Origin: Solirubrobacterales bacterium
GTDB taxonomy: Bacteria > Actinomycetota > Thermoleophilia > Solirubrobacterales > 70-9
Assembly (NCBI GenBank): GCA_020438445.1
Contig: JAGQUO010000004.1
Location: 1 to 51,454, forward strand
Direction: 5' to 3'
DNA length: 51,454 nt
The notes below the pieces were generated by a model. The model was not told where the DNA came from, searched no databases, and was given only the letters and a program-made list of their open reading frames with translations. The position numbers and the translations under genes are program-made. Below are positions 25,344 through 34,119 of the stretch, piece by piece; within the stretch, counting starts at the first letter, position 1; the number at the start of each line of letters is the position of its first letter.

Positions 25344-26144
25344 GGATCCGGTGACCCGCGGCTCGGCCGGTGGCTCCGGCTCGGGCGCCGAGGGCTCGTG
25401 GGAGGCGTTCAGCATCGGCAGGACCCTCCGGGTGACGAGGATGAAGAAGATGAGCCCGACGGCTCCGATCCAGATCGCGGGGTCGTTCGGGGACAGTTCC
25501 TCCAGCTTCGAGCCCAGGTAGACGAAGAGCGCGGTCAGCGGCAGGTACCCCACGGCGGTCGTCCACATGAAGGTGCCGAGCGGGACGCGGGCCGATCCGG
25601 CGACGTAGCTGAACAGGCTGAACGGGACGATCGGGACCATCCGGCAGGCGAGCAGGAGCGTGATGCCGCCGCGCTCGACGACCCCCTCGTACCGGCCGAA
25701 CCGCTCGGCGCCGAACATGCGCACGAGCGCCGGGCGGGCCGCGTGGCGACCGATCTGATGGCAGACGAGGCCGTTGAGCAGCCAGCCGGCCATGACCAGC
25801 GGCAGGCCGAGCCAGAACCCGTAGACGAAGCCGACGGCCGCGTCGAGGATCTCGGCCGGGTAGAAGATGATCGCGTGCGAGACCGCGAGGGCGAGCACGA
25901 GCAGGACTCCGCCGACGCCGAACCCGCGCAGGTCCTCGCGCAGCGAGGCGGTATCTCCGCTCAGCGCGTCGGTCACGGCCTGGCGAAGCGGATGGACGAG
26001 CAGGACGAGCGCCACGATCGAGAGCGCCAGCCCGATCGAGGCGATGATCGGGATCCAGTTGGTGTGCTCCTCGGCGAGGTCCTCGACCGCCGCTTCGACC
26101 CGGGTCACGTCCGGCTCGAGGGGCTCGTGCTGATCAGCTTCCAC
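25332..26144 (-). CDS. VTT-domain (TVP38/DedA-like) membrane protein
   Basis: 270 residues from a GTG. The VTT signature is visible: FYPAEILDAAVGFVYGFWLGLPLVMAGWLLNG, then FGRYEGVVERGGITLLLACRMVPIVPFSLFSYVAG, with about six membrane segments. Members of this superfamily move phospholipids or undecaprenyl phosphate between leaflets. The C-terminal 25 residues are Pro/Glu-rich and probably cytoplasmic. It lies between the Pot operon (convergent) and the GH26-like gene on the same strand. Confidence 0.88.
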   Translation of the reverse strand: MEADQHEPLEPDVTRVEAAVEDLAEEHTNWIPIIASIGLALSIVALVLLVHPLRQAVTDALSGDTASLREDLRGFGVGGVLLVLALAVSHAIIFYPAEILDAAVGFVYGFWLGLPLVMAGWLLNGLVCHQIGRHAARPALVRMFGAERFGRYEGVVERGGITLLLACRMVPIVPFSLFSYVAGSARVPLGTFMWTTAVGYLPLTALFVYLGSKLEELSPNDPAIWIGAVGLIFFILVTRRVLPMLNASHEPSAPEPEPPAEPRVTGSTGE

Positions 26145-26165
26145 CGGACGAGTCTCGCATCCCGG

Positions 26166-27269
26166 TTACCGCAAGAGCCTTCGCACCTCTGCCGGCGGCG
26201 GGATTCCGTCGGGGCCGCCGCGGCTGTGCCCGCCGCCGCCGGGCCGCCTGGAATCGGGCGCCCGCTTGACCCAGCGCTTGCCCTTCAGCTCCTTGCGCAG
26301 CGCCTTCCTGCTCCGCGGGTAGTGGCCGAGCTCGAACGGGTTGCCGGGTCCGAACCCCTGGTAGTAGATCGCCATCCGGGCTCTGCCGTGGCTGCGGATC
26401 CAGCGGAACAGGTGCCGCGTGAAGGCCGGGCGGTCGACGTCCCACGGCCCCCACTCGCCGAGCACGAACGGCAGCCGCTTGTAGTCCTTGTAGAAGCGGT
26501 TGAGCCCGCCGAAGTTCGGGAACTTGCCGTAGATGTCGGCCCCGACCCAGTCGACGTACCTGGCCCCCGGCCAGTAGGCGCGAGGCCCGTTGCCCCTGCG
26601 GTCCGGCGACCCCGACGTCTGCGGGACCCAGAGGAAGGCGACCTTCGGCTCCGGTATGTGCTTCGGGGGGTGGGCGCTGTTGCGGCCGGTGGTCAGCGGC
26701 GGCATCCGGTTGCTCTTCAGCTTGTGGTTGATCTCGCGCCGCGGGCCGCCGCGGATCACGATCACCGCCCGCTTCCACGCCTTCCGGAACTGCGCGGTCT
26801 TGTGTGAGCGTCCGCGCCGAGAACCGTCGGCGTCGAACGCCGAATAGGGGTTCCAGTGGCCGTTCATCTCGGGCAGGAGCCGGATGTAGGTCGGCCGCCC
26901 CCACTGCGCGAGCCGGCGGTTCACCGTCAGCAGGTAACGGTCGCCCTCGCCACGGCGGATCGCCCGCGGGCTGATCACGCCCTCGCACTCGTAGCAGCCG
27001 GTGGTCGAGATGCTGAGCATCCCGCGGGTCTCGGTCCGCTTCCAGCGCTTGATCGCCTCCTGGTTCCAGGCGTTCCAGGTCTCGAAGGCCTGCATCACCG
27101 GTACGTGCTGTCCGACGGCGCCCGCGAAGTCGAAGTAGTCCTGTTTGGAGCCGCCGTCCGAGACGCCCGCGTAGAGGTCCTTCCCGCGCGGCGGGTAGGT
27201 CCCGGCGTCCGCGACGGCGGGGACCGTCACGACCAGGAGCGCGGCGAGGAGGGCGGTCCGGCGAAGCAC
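26166..27269 (-). CDS. Secreted GH26-like glycoside hydrolase
   Basis: 367 residues from a GTG that begins a signal peptide (basic start, LLAALLVVTVPAVADA). The fold signatures resemble family GH26 beta-mannanases: WNAWNQE early, the acid/base glutamate in RLLPEMNGHWNPY, a VDWVGADIYG strand and the nucleophile glutamate in VLGEWGP. The two glutamates are in the expected order, so the enzyme may be active on a mannan or other beta-glycan. The C-terminal 60 residues are strongly basic. TACCAT at 27276-27281 lies six bases before the GTG. Confidence 0.82.
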   Translation of the reverse strand: MLRRTALLAALLVVTVPAVADAGTYPPRGKDLYAGVSDGGSKQDYFDFAGAVGQHVPVMQAFETWNAWNQEAIKRWKRTETRGMLSISTTGCYECEGVISPRAIRRGEGDRYLLTVNRRLAQWGRPTYIRLLPEMNGHWNPYSAFDADGSRRGRSHKTAQFRKAWKRAVIVIRGGPRREINHKLKSNRMPPLTTGRNSAHPPKHIPEPKVAFLWVPQTSGSPDRRGNGPRAYWPGARYVDWVGADIYGKFPNFGGLNRFYKDYKRLPFVLGEWGPWDVDRPAFTRHLFRWIRSHGRARMAIYYQGFGPGNPFELGHYPRSRKALRKELKGKRWVKRAPDSRRPGGGGHSRGGPDGIPPPAEVRRLLR

Positions 27270-27275
27270 CCGCCG

Positions 27276-27281
27276 ATGGTA
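27276..27281 (-). promoter_or_regulatory. -10 hexamer TACCAT before GH26-like gene
   Basis: TANNNT hexamer six bases before the GTG at 27269 on the reverse strand. Confidence 0.5.
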
Positions 27282-27372
27282 GGCATGCGCCGGTGCCGTT
27301 ATTGCGAGATCGGTTGCAGGCGCGCGCTGGGTAGAGTCGCTCCCGCCGGCGTCCGAGCGCCGGAGCATCGGG

Positions 27373-30348
27373 GTGGCAATGTCGATAATCAGCGATCTGA
27401 TCACTGCGCCGGCCGGCCGGCTCGCCGACGCCGCGCAGAACGCGCTCGAGGTCGCCCGCTTCGGCGGCTTCGAGACCGAGGAGGAGCCCTCGCCCTACGA
27501 GGTCGTCTCCGAGCATCGCGTCTATCGGCTCCGGCGTTACTTCCCGCCCTCCGGGGACGCGACCGCCGAGGACCGGCCGGCTTTGATGCTGGTCCCGCCG
27601 ATGATGCTGGCGGCGGACATCTACGACGTCGCGCCGTCGACGAGCGCCGTCGAGATCCTCGCCCGCAACGGCATCGACCCCTGGGTCGTCGACTTCGGCG
27701 CCCCGGAGGAGGAAGAGGGCGGCCTCGAGCGCTCGCTGACCGACCACGTCCTGGCGATCGACGAGGCCATCGACACGATCCGGGAGCGGACCGGCCACGA
27801 TCGGATCCACATCGGCGGCTATTCGCAGGGCGGGATGTTCTGCTACCAGGTCGCCGCCTACAGGCGTTCGCGGGGGATCGACTCGGTGGTCGCATTCGGC
27901 AGCCCCGTCGACACGCGCGGGACCCTCAGCTTCGGCTTGCCCGAGGACGCCGCCATCGCCGCCGCCTCGTTCCTCGCCGAGAACGTCTTCGCGAACTCGG
28001 GAGTCCCCGCCTGGATGAGCCGGACCGGGTTCCGCCTGCTCGACCCCGCGAAGACGATGCGGCAGCGCCTCGACTTCGTGCGCCAGCTCCACGACCGCGA
28101 GGCCCTGTTGCCTCGGGAGCGACAGCGGCGGTTCCTCGAGGCCGAGGGCTGGGTCGCCTGGCCCGGCCCGGCGCTCGCCGAGGTGATCCGCCAGTTCGGC
28201 GTCCACAACCGCCTCGTCTCCGGTGGGTTCGTGATCGAGGACCGGCTGGTGACGCTGGCCGACATGACGAACCCGATCCTCGCGTTCGTCGGCGAGACCG
28301 ACGAGATCGCTCCCGCCAAGTCGGTCCGAGCCGCGCGCTGGGCGGCACCGCGCTCCGACGTCTACGAGGTCACCCTGCCGGCCGGCCACTTCGGGCTCGT
28401 CGTCGGGACGACCGCGGTCGAGACGACCTGGCCGACGGTGGCCGCCTGGGCGCGCTGGCGCGCCGGCGAGGGCGAGCTGCCGGAGCAGGTCGAGCGGATC
28501 GAGGAAGACGTTCAGGGCCCGGACGGCGACGGCATCAGCGGCCGCGATCGGTTCAGCGCCGGCGCACAGCTCGCACTCGGAGCCGGGATCGGCACGGTCC
28601 AGGCGCTGGCCGGGGCCGCCATGGGCGCGACCCGGACGCTGCGGGAGATCGTCGGCGACACGGCCGGGCAGCTCGACCAGCTCAACCGGCTGGGCCGCGT
28701 CAACCCGGGAACCCGGATCTCGCTCGGACTGCTGCTCGACGAGCGCGCCGAGGAGGAGCCCGAGGACGTCGTGCTCCTGTTCGAGGACCGCGCCCACACG
28801 CAGGAGGCCGTCAAGGGCCGGGTCGACAACGTGGTCCGGGGACTGCTGGAGATCGGCGTCCGCCAGGGCGAGCACGTCGGGGTGCTCATGCAGACGCGGC
28901 CGAGCGCCCTCACAGTCGTCGCCGCCCTCAACCGGCTCGGGGCCGTCGCAGTCCTGATGCGCCCCGACGGTGATCCCGCCCGGGAAGCGGAGCTCGGCCG
29001 GGTCCGCCGGATCGTCGCGGACCCGCAGAACGGGGAGGCGGCGATGGCGGCCACCGACCTGCAGGTCTACGTCCTCGGCGGCGGCGGCGGCGAGCGGGAG
29101 CTGGCGCGGGGCCTGATCGACATGGAGCGGATCGACCCCGACGCCGTCGAGGTGCCGGCGTGGTTCGAGCCGAACCCCGGGCGCGCGGGTGACCTCGCGT
29201 TCATCCTGTTCACGGGGAGCGGCGAGCGAACCCTCGCCAACCGGATCACCAACGGGCGCTGGGCCCTGTCCGCCTTCGGCACCGCCTCCTCGGCCTCGCT
29301 CAGCCGCAGCGACACCGTGTACAGCGCCAGCCCCGTCTACCACCCGTCGGCACTGCTGATGAGCGTCGGCGGCGTCGTCGCCGGCGGCGCCCGGCTGGCG
29401 GTGGGCTCGCGGTTCGAGCCGTCGACGTTCTGGGACGAGGTGCGTCGCTACGGCGCGACCGTCGTCTCCTACACCTGGGCGATGATGGAGCAGATCGCCG
29501 AGGCTCCGCCGAATCCGGGCGAGCGCCACCACCCGGTCCGCCTGTTCATCGGCTCGGGGATGCCGCGCAGCCTCTGGAAGCGCGTCTCCGAGCGCTTCAG
29601 CCCCGCCACCGTGCTCGAGTTCTACGCCTCGACCGAGGGCGATGCGGTCCTCGTCAACATCACCGGTCGCAAGGCCGGCTGCAAGGGCCGTCCGCTGCCC
29701 GGCAGCACGGAGGTGCGGGTCGCCGCCTACGACCCGCTCGGCCGCGGCCTGATCCTCGGCGACAACGGCTTCGCGATCGAGTGCGCCCGCACCGACCCGG
29801 GGATGTTGCTCGCCCGCGTTCGCCACGATGCGGTCGGGATGGGGGACGGGGTTCTCCGCGGCGTCTTCGAGCCCGGTGACGCCTGGCTCGAGACCGGCGA
29901 TCTCTTCGTCGTCGACGAGGAGGGCGACTTCTGGCTGGTCGATCACCTGTCGACGATGATCCGAGCCGCCTCGGGAGTGGTCTTCACCGGGCCGATCCAG
30001 GATGCGCTCGGGGACGTGCCCGCGGTGGCTCTCGCCGTCGCCTACGGCGTCCGCCGGGAGGACGGGACCGAGGTCCCCTGTGCGGCGGTCACGCTTCGCG
30101 AGGGGCACGGCCTCGACATCCACGAGGTCGAGGCGGCGCTGGAGGACCTCGGCGACGGCGGCATCCCCTGGGTCGTCCGCGTCGTCGACGAGATCCCGCT
30201 CACGACCTGGTACCGGCCGATCACGGGCCCGCTGAGGGAGGAAGGGCTGCCGCTGCCCGCGACGCCGCCCGACTCCTGGTACTGGGATCCGCGCAAGGGC
30301 GGGTTCCGGCGGATGAGCAAGGCCGCCCACGCCCGGCTCCTCGGTTGA
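27373..30348 (+). CDS. Lipase/PHA-synthase-like domain fused to acyl-CoA synthetase-like domain
   Basis: 991 residues. The first half (about 70-370) is an alpha/beta hydrolase of the PhaC-like group, PPMMLAADIYDVAPSTSAVEILARNGIDPWVVDFG, with GGYSQGG as nucleophile elbow: Ser151 stands where PHA synthases use cysteine. The acid lies in VGETDEIAP and the histidine in AGHFGLVVG. The second half is an AMP-forming ligase with EFYASTEGD and TGDLF...DFWLVDH, but the P-loop that is normally TSGTTGxPK is degenerate (FTGSGERTLANRITN). The arrangement resembles M. tuberculosis Rv1683, annotated as a long-chain acyl-CoA synthase/lipase. The GTG at 27373 is preceded by GGAG; ATG 27379 is an alternative. 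Probably acts on storage lipid. Confidence 0.85.
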   Translation: MAMSIISDLITAPAGRLADAAQNALEVARFGGFETEEEPSPYEVVSEHRVYRLRRYFPPSGDATAEDRPALMLVPPMMLAADIYDVAPSTSAVEILARNGIDPWVVDFGAPEEEEGGLERSLTDHVLAIDEAIDTIRERTGHDRIHIGGYSQGGMFCYQVAAYRRSRGIDSVVAFGSPVDTRGTLSFGLPEDAAIAAASFLAENVFANSGVPAWMSRTGFRLLDPAKTMRQRLDFVRQLHDREALLPRERQRRFLEAEGWVAWPGPALAEVIRQFGVHNRLVSGGFVIEDRLVTLADMTNPILAFVGETDEIAPAKSVRAARWAAPRSDVYEVTLPAGHFGLVVGTTAVETTWPTVAAWARWRAGEGELPEQVERIEEDVQGPDGDGISGRDRFSAGAQLALGAGIGTVQALAGAAMGATRTLREIVGDTAGQLDQLNRLGRVNPGTRISLGLLLDERAEEEPEDVVLLFEDRAHTQEAVKGRVDNVVRGLLEIGVRQGEHVGVLMQTRPSALTVVAALNRLGAVAVLMRPDGDPAREAELGRVRRIVADPQNGEAAMAATDLQVYVLGGGGGERELARGLIDMERIDPDAVEVPAWFEPNPGRAGDLAFILFTGSGERTLANRITNGRWALSAFGTASSASLSRSDTVYSASPVYHPSALLMSVGGVVAGGARLAVGSRFEPSTFWDEVRRYGATVVSYTWAMMEQIAEAPPNPGERHHPVRLFIGSGMPRSLWKRVSERFSPATVLEFYASTEGDAVLVNITGRKAGCKGRPLPGSTEVRVAAYDPLGRGLILGDNGFAIECARTDPGMLLARVRHDAVGMGDGVLRGVFEPGDAWLETGDLFVVDEEGDFWLVDHLSTMIRAASGVVFTGPIQDALGDVPAVALAVAYGVRREDGTEVPCAAVTLREGHGLDIHEVEAALEDLGDGGIPWVVRVVDEIPLTTWYRPITGPLREEGLPLPATPPDSWYWDPRKGGFRRMSKAAHARLLG

Positions 30349-30803
30349 CCTCGTTCGCGGTCAGCCGCGAGTTCGAGGTCCCGGCGGAGGTCGCATTCGA
30401 CGTCTTCACCAACGGCGGGCGGTATCCGGAGTACACCCCGATCCGTCGAGTCGAGGTGGAACGCGCCGGGGAGGGCGGCGGCGACGGCAGCGGCGCCGTC
30501 CGGGCCCTCCATGGCGGTCCACGGCCGCTCCGCGAACGGGTGCTCGAGAGCCGGCCGCCGGAGCGGTTCGAGTTCGAGGTCCTCTCCGGCGCGCCGGTTC
30601 GCGCCTATCGCGGTGTGCTCCGGTTCGAGCCCGCGGACCGCGGTTGCCGCGTGACCTACGAGGTCGATCTCGAGCCGCTCGTCCCCGGCACCGGCTGGGC
30701 CGTCGCCGCCGGGTTCCGCTCGGCGATCGAGGTTCTGATGCGGCTCGCCGGGCCCGAAGCGCGACGGCGGGCGGCGGGATCAGCGTCCCCTAGTCTCCGC
30801 TGA
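30345..30803 (+). CDS. SRPBCC-fold protein
   Basis: 152 residues from a TTG that overlaps the preceding stop as TTGA (30345-30348). The sequence SREFEVPAEVAFDVFTNGGRYPEYTPIRRVEVE... with RPPERFEFEVLSGAPVRAYRGVLRFEPADRGCRVTYEVDLEP fits a START/polyketide-cyclase-like ligand-binding pocket. Such proteins bind lipids or polyketides. Translational coupling to the lipase/ligase fusion suggests it carries or removes the product or substrate of that enzyme; this is inference. Confidence 0.82.
   Translation: MTSFAVSREFEVPAEVAFDVFTNGGRYPEYTPIRRVEVERAGEGGGDGSGAVRALHGGPRPLRERVLESRPPERFEFEVLSGAPVRAYRGVLRFEPADRGCRVTYEVDLEPLVPGTGWAVAAGFRSAIEVLMRLAGPEARRRAAGSASPSLR
30791..30796 (+). promoter_or_regulatory. 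-10 hexamer TAGTCT inside end of SRPBCC gene
   Basis: TANNNT hexamer eight bases before the GTG at 30805, overlapping the last codons of the SRPBCC gene; likely a second, internal start of transcription. Confidence 0.5.
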
Positions 30804-30804
30804 C

Positions 30805-31293
30805 GTGCGCATCCTCTTCGTCTGCCTCGGGAACATCTGTCGCTCGCCGACCGCCGAGGGCGTCCTCCGCCACAAGCTCGGGGAGGCGGGACTCGGGGAG
30901 GACGTCGACGTCGAGAGCGCGGGAACCGGCGGCTGGCACGTCGGGCACCCGCCCGACGAGCGCGCGCAGTCGGCGGCCGCCGCGCGCGGGATCGCTCTCG
31001 AGAGCCGCGCCCAGCGGTTCGAGGCCTTCCATTTCGAGGACTTCGACCTGATCGTGGCGATGGACCGGCAGAACCTCGCCGACATGCGGGCGATCGCTCC
31101 CCACGCCGCGGCTGAGGGGAAGCTGCGTCTGCTCCGCGAGTTCGATCCGCTCGCGGTCGAAGCCGGAGACCTCGAGGTTCCCGATCCCTATTACGGCGGA
31201 AGCCGGGGCTTCGAGGACGTGCTCGACATGGTCGAGCGGGCCTGCGACGGGCTGATTGCGGAGATCCGCTCGGCGATGACGGCGGGAGGGTGA
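30805..31293 (+). CDS. Low-molecular-weight phosphotyrosine-type phosphatase
   Basis: 162 residues. The active-site loop CLGNICRS gives nucleophile Cys7, Cys12 and Arg13, and the general acid is Asp127 in PDPYYGG, complete for the LMW-PTP family. The stop overlaps the next start as GTGA (31290-31293). Pairing with a fructosamine-kinase-family gene is known in bacteria, where the phosphatase is thought to act on protein-bound sugar phosphates as well as on phosphotyrosine or phosphoarginine. Confidence 0.93.
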   Translation: MRILFVCLGNICRSPTAEGVLRHKLGEAGLGEDVDVESAGTGGWHVGHPPDERAQSAAAARGIALESRAQRFEAFHFEDFDLIVAMDRQNLADMRAIAPHAAAEGKLRLLREFDPLAVEAGDLEVPDPYYGGSRGFEDVLDMVERACDGLIAEIRSAMTAGG

Positions 31294-32174
31294 GCGGGCC
31301 GCCGGTGATCGCGGCCGCCTCGCGAGCGCTCGGCACCCCCATCGATGCCGCCGCCCGCGTGGCGGGCGGTGACATCAACGAGGCCTGGCGCCTGCGGCTC
31401 GCCGACGGGAGGGAGGCGTTCCTGAAGACGAGGCCGGGAGCCGAGCCGGGCGAGTACGAGCACGAGGCGGCCGGGCTCGAATGGCTGGCGGAGCCCGCGG
31501 GCGGGCTGCCGGTCCCGGCAGTGCTGGCGGTCTTCGACGAGGACGAGGGACGCGGTCTCGTCCTCGAATGGGTGGAGGAGGGGCGGCTGGACGGAGGGGG
31601 TGAGGAGCTCCTCGGTGCCGGCCTCGCCCGGATCCACCGCGCGGGCGCACCGGCGTTCGGCGCGACGGCCCCGAGCTCGCCCGACGTCCCGCTGCGGTTC
31701 GGCGGCGTCGAGGTGCCCGCGGGCGAGGGGCCCTGCTGGCCGGAGCTCTACGCGGAGCGGATCGATCGCCTTGCCGCGCGCGCGTACGACGGCGGGCGCC
31801 TCGACCGCCGCGCCGCCGCGGCGGTGAACGCGGTCGCGAAGTGTCTCGACGAGCTCGCCGGGCCCCGGGAGGAACCGTCGCGGGTCCACGGCGACCTCTG
31901 GAGCGGCAACGTCCACGCCGCCTCCGATGGGCGCCCGTGGCTGATCGATCCGGCCGCGCACGGCGCCCACCGCGAGATCGATCTCGCGATGCTGCGCCTG
32001 TTCGGGTCGGTGTCCGGGCGGACGCTCGCCGCCTACGAGGAGGTCTCCCCGCTCTCCCCGGGGCACGAGGACCGGATGGCGCTGTGGCAGATCCAGCCGC
32101 TGCTCGTGCACGCGATCCTCTTCGGTGGCTCGTACGGCTCCGCCGCGGGCCGGGCAGCTTCGCTTTACCTCTGA
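31290..32174 (+). CDS. Fructosamine/ketosamine kinase family protein
   Basis: 294 residues from a GTG. The kinase core is clear: VAGGDINEAWRLRLADGREAFLKT (nucleotide loop and lysine), catalytic loop HGDLWSGN (His200, Asp202) and the metal-binding IDPAAHGAHREIDLAM, which is diagnostic of fructosamine kinases as against general aminoglycoside phosphotransferases. These enzymes phosphorylate sugars attached to protein amines (ribulosamine, erythrulosamine, fructosamine), making the adduct unstable. It forms a two-gene unit with the LMW phosphatase. Confidence 0.9.
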   Translation: MSGPPVIAAASRALGTPIDAAARVAGGDINEAWRLRLADGREAFLKTRPGAEPGEYEHEAAGLEWLAEPAGGLPVPAVLAVFDEDEGRGLVLEWVEEGRLDGGGEELLGAGLARIHRAGAPAFGATAPSSPDVPLRFGGVEVPAGEGPCWPELYAERIDRLAARAYDGGRLDRRAAAAVNAVAKCLDELAGPREEPSRVHGDLWSGNVHAASDGRPWLIDPAAHGAHREIDLAMLRLFGSVSGRTLAAYEEVSPLSPGHEDRMALWQIQPLLVHAILFGGSYGSAAGRAASLYL

Positions 32175-32186
32175 GCGGCCGCCGAC

Positions 32187-32192
32187 TACGGT
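32187..32192 (+). promoter_or_regulatory. -10 hexamer TACGGT before GNAT gene
   Basis: TANNNT hexamer nine bases before ATG 32202 (six before the GTG at 32199). Confidence 0.45.
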
Positions 32193-32201
32193 CCATGGGT
32201 G

Positions 32202-32963
32202 ATGGACGAAGTCGCTCGTCCCGCAATCGACGGCCTCGAGATCGAGATCGAGCTCTTCGGCAGCTGCTCGGATTCCTGCTCGGTGTTCAGGCGCCACGGC
32301 GTCATCGCCTCGATCTCGCCGCCGACGCCCGAGCGGTCGATCTTCAACTCGGTCTTCGCCGAGGGGTCCGACCGGCTCGCCCCGGTGATCGACGAGCTCG
32401 CCGCCGCCTACGAGGAGGCGGGCGTCCGCGCCTGGACCGTGTGGGTGCCGGATCACGACCGCCGCAGCGCCCAGCTCCTGGCCGTTCGCGGTCACGCTCT
32501 CGATGGTGCGCCGAGGGCCATGGAGCTCGGCCTCGACGACCTGAAACCGCCGGCCCAGCCCTTGCCGGCCGACGTCGAGCTGACCGCGGGCGGGGTGAAC
32601 GCCCTGAGCCGGATCAACGACCGCGCCTACGGCATCGATGGGCCGGGGTGGAATGCGGCGATGGATCGCGATCCCGAGCTGCCCCACGAGACGCTGCTCG
32701 CGCTGATCGACGGCGAGCCGGTCGCCGGGGCACTGGTCCTCGACCGCGAGGACGACGCCGTGGTCAGTGCGGTCGCCACGCTGCCCGAGCATCAGGGAAG
32801 GGGCCTGGCGGGCTGGATCGTCACCGAGCTGCTGCGGTCGGCACGGGGGCGGGGGCTGAAGACGGGAAGCCTCCAGGCCAGCCGTGCCGGCGCCCCGGTC
32901 TACGAGCGCCTCGGCTTCGCGGATGCCGGCTACGTCGAGCTCTGGGAGCGGCGCGAGCCGTGA
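32202..32963 (+). CDS. GNAT-family N-acetyltransferase
   Basis: 253 residues. The acetyl-CoA-binding region is visible as VVSAVATLPEHQGRGLAGWIVTELLRSARGRGLKTGSLQASRAGAPVYERLGF, with the Q-G-R-G-L pyrophosphate loop. The N-terminal 120 residues hold a second, weaker GNAT-like half, so the protein may be a tandem GNAT. The substrate is unknown. ATG 32202 and GTG 32199 are both possible starts; neither has a ribosome-binding site. It lies 27 bases after the fructosamine kinase and 16 before rlmN. Confidence 0.85.
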   Translation: MDEVARPAIDGLEIEIELFGSCSDSCSVFRRHGVIASISPPTPERSIFNSVFAEGSDRLAPVIDELAAAYEEAGVRAWTVWVPDHDRRSAQLLAVRGHALDGAPRAMELGLDDLKPPAQPLPADVELTAGGVNALSRINDRAYGIDGPGWNAAMDRDPELPHETLLALIDGEPVAGALVLDREDDAVVSAVATLPEHQGRGLAGWIVTELLRSARGRGLKTGSLQASRAGAPVYERLGFADAGYVELWERREP

Positions 32964-32979
32964 TGCCAGACTCCCGTTC

Positions 32980-33969
32980 GTGGACCTGAAGCGCCTCGAC
33001 GAGATCCTCGACGCCCGCGGGGAGCCGCGGTTTCGCGCCGGACAGGTGTGGGAGTGGCTCGCGGGCGGCGCGCGCACCTACGCCGAGATGACCAACCTCC
33101 CGCAGACGCTGAGGGAGGAGCTGGATGCGGACCTCCCGATCTCGACGCTCGACCCGGTCCGTGAGGTCAAGTCCGTCGACGGGACGCGAAAGGCATTGTT
33201 CGAGACCGTGGACGGGCGCCCGATCGAGGCGGTCCTGATGAGCTATCGCGACGGGCGGCGCTCGCTCTGCCTCTCGAGCCAGTCGGGGTGCCCGCTGACC
33301 TGCAACTTCTGCGCGACGGGGAGGATGGCATTCGGCCGCAACCTGACCGAGTCCGAGATCCTCGACCAGGCGCTCCACTTCCGCCGGCAGGGAAGCGTCA
33401 ACCACGTCGTCTTCATGGGCATGGGCGAGCCGCTGATGAACCTCGACGCCGTGCTCGCCGCCTGCGAGCGCCTGCCCGCGGTCGGCGTCTCGACCGCTCA
33501 CACCACGATCTCGACGGTCGGCTGGGTTCCCGGGATCGAACGGCTGGCGACCGAAGGACCGCGCGTCCGCCTCGCACTCTCCCTCCATGCGGCCGAGGGC
33601 GATGTGCGCAGCGGCCTGATGCCCGTCAACGACCGCTATCCGATCCCGGAGGTGATCGAAGCCTGCCTGCGCTGGCGCGAGGCCCGCAACCGCCGCGTCT
33701 ACATCGAGTACCTGATGCTCGCCGGGGTCAACGACGCTCCCGACCAGGCCGTCGTCCTCAGCGAGGTCCTGAAGCCGCACGACGCCTTCAAGGTCAACCT
33801 GATCCCTTTCAACCCGACGCCGGGCGAGTTCACCGGCTCATCGCCGGAGGCGATCGCCGGCTTCCGCGACACCCTGATCGCTCACGGCGTCCCCGCCACG
33901 GTCCGCCTGACCCGGGGCCGCGACATCGAGGCCGCCTGCGGCCAGCTGGCGGCAGGGCGGGCGGCGTAG
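32980..33969 (+). CDS. rlmN: 23S rRNA/tRNA adenine-C2 methyltransferase RlmN
   Basis: 329 residues from a GTG; a weak CAGACT hexamer lies seven bases upstream. The radical-SAM cluster CPLTCNFC (Cys104, Cys108, Cys111) follows SLCLSSQSG, and the GMGEPLMN, STVGWVPGI and HAAEGDVRSGLMPVN motifs are those of RlmN. The enzyme methylates C2 of adenosine 2503 in 23S rRNA and adenosine 37 in some tRNAs. The C-terminal methyl-carrying cysteine is in RDIEAACGQL, also present. It is the last gene of this rightward run. Confidence 0.95.
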   Translation: MDLKRLDEILDARGEPRFRAGQVWEWLAGGARTYAEMTNLPQTLREELDADLPISTLDPVREVKSVDGTRKALFETVDGRPIEAVLMSYRDGRRSLCLSSQSGCPLTCNFCATGRMAFGRNLTESEILDQALHFRRQGSVNHVVFMGMGEPLMNLDAVLAACERLPAVGVSTAHTTISTVGWVPGIERLATEGPRVRLALSLHAAEGDVRSGLMPVNDRYPIPEVIEACLRWREARNRRVYIEYLMLAGVNDAPDQAVVLSEVLKPHDAFKVNLIPFNPTPGEFTGSSPEAIAGFRDTLIAHGVPATVRLTRGRDIEAACGQLAAGRAA

Positions 33970-34071
33970 GCGTCCGAGGCACGGACGGCATGGCCAGGCG
34001 ACGGAGGTATCGGCTGGGGAAGGGGAAAGTCGGCGGCCGTAGGGGCGCGAACGGTCCGATCAGGCGGTCGG

Positions 34072-34108
34072 TGGCAAGAACCGACGAGTCAGTGGACGCT
34101 TCTTGCCA
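34072..34108. terminator. Hairpin after rlmN
   Basis: TGGCAAGAA (34072-34080) pairs perfectly with TTCTTGCCA (34100-34108) around a 19-base loop. First of two tandem palindromes between convergent rlmN and cyclophilin genes; probable terminator. Confidence 0.5.
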
Positions 34109-34119
34109 TCCACCCGGCC

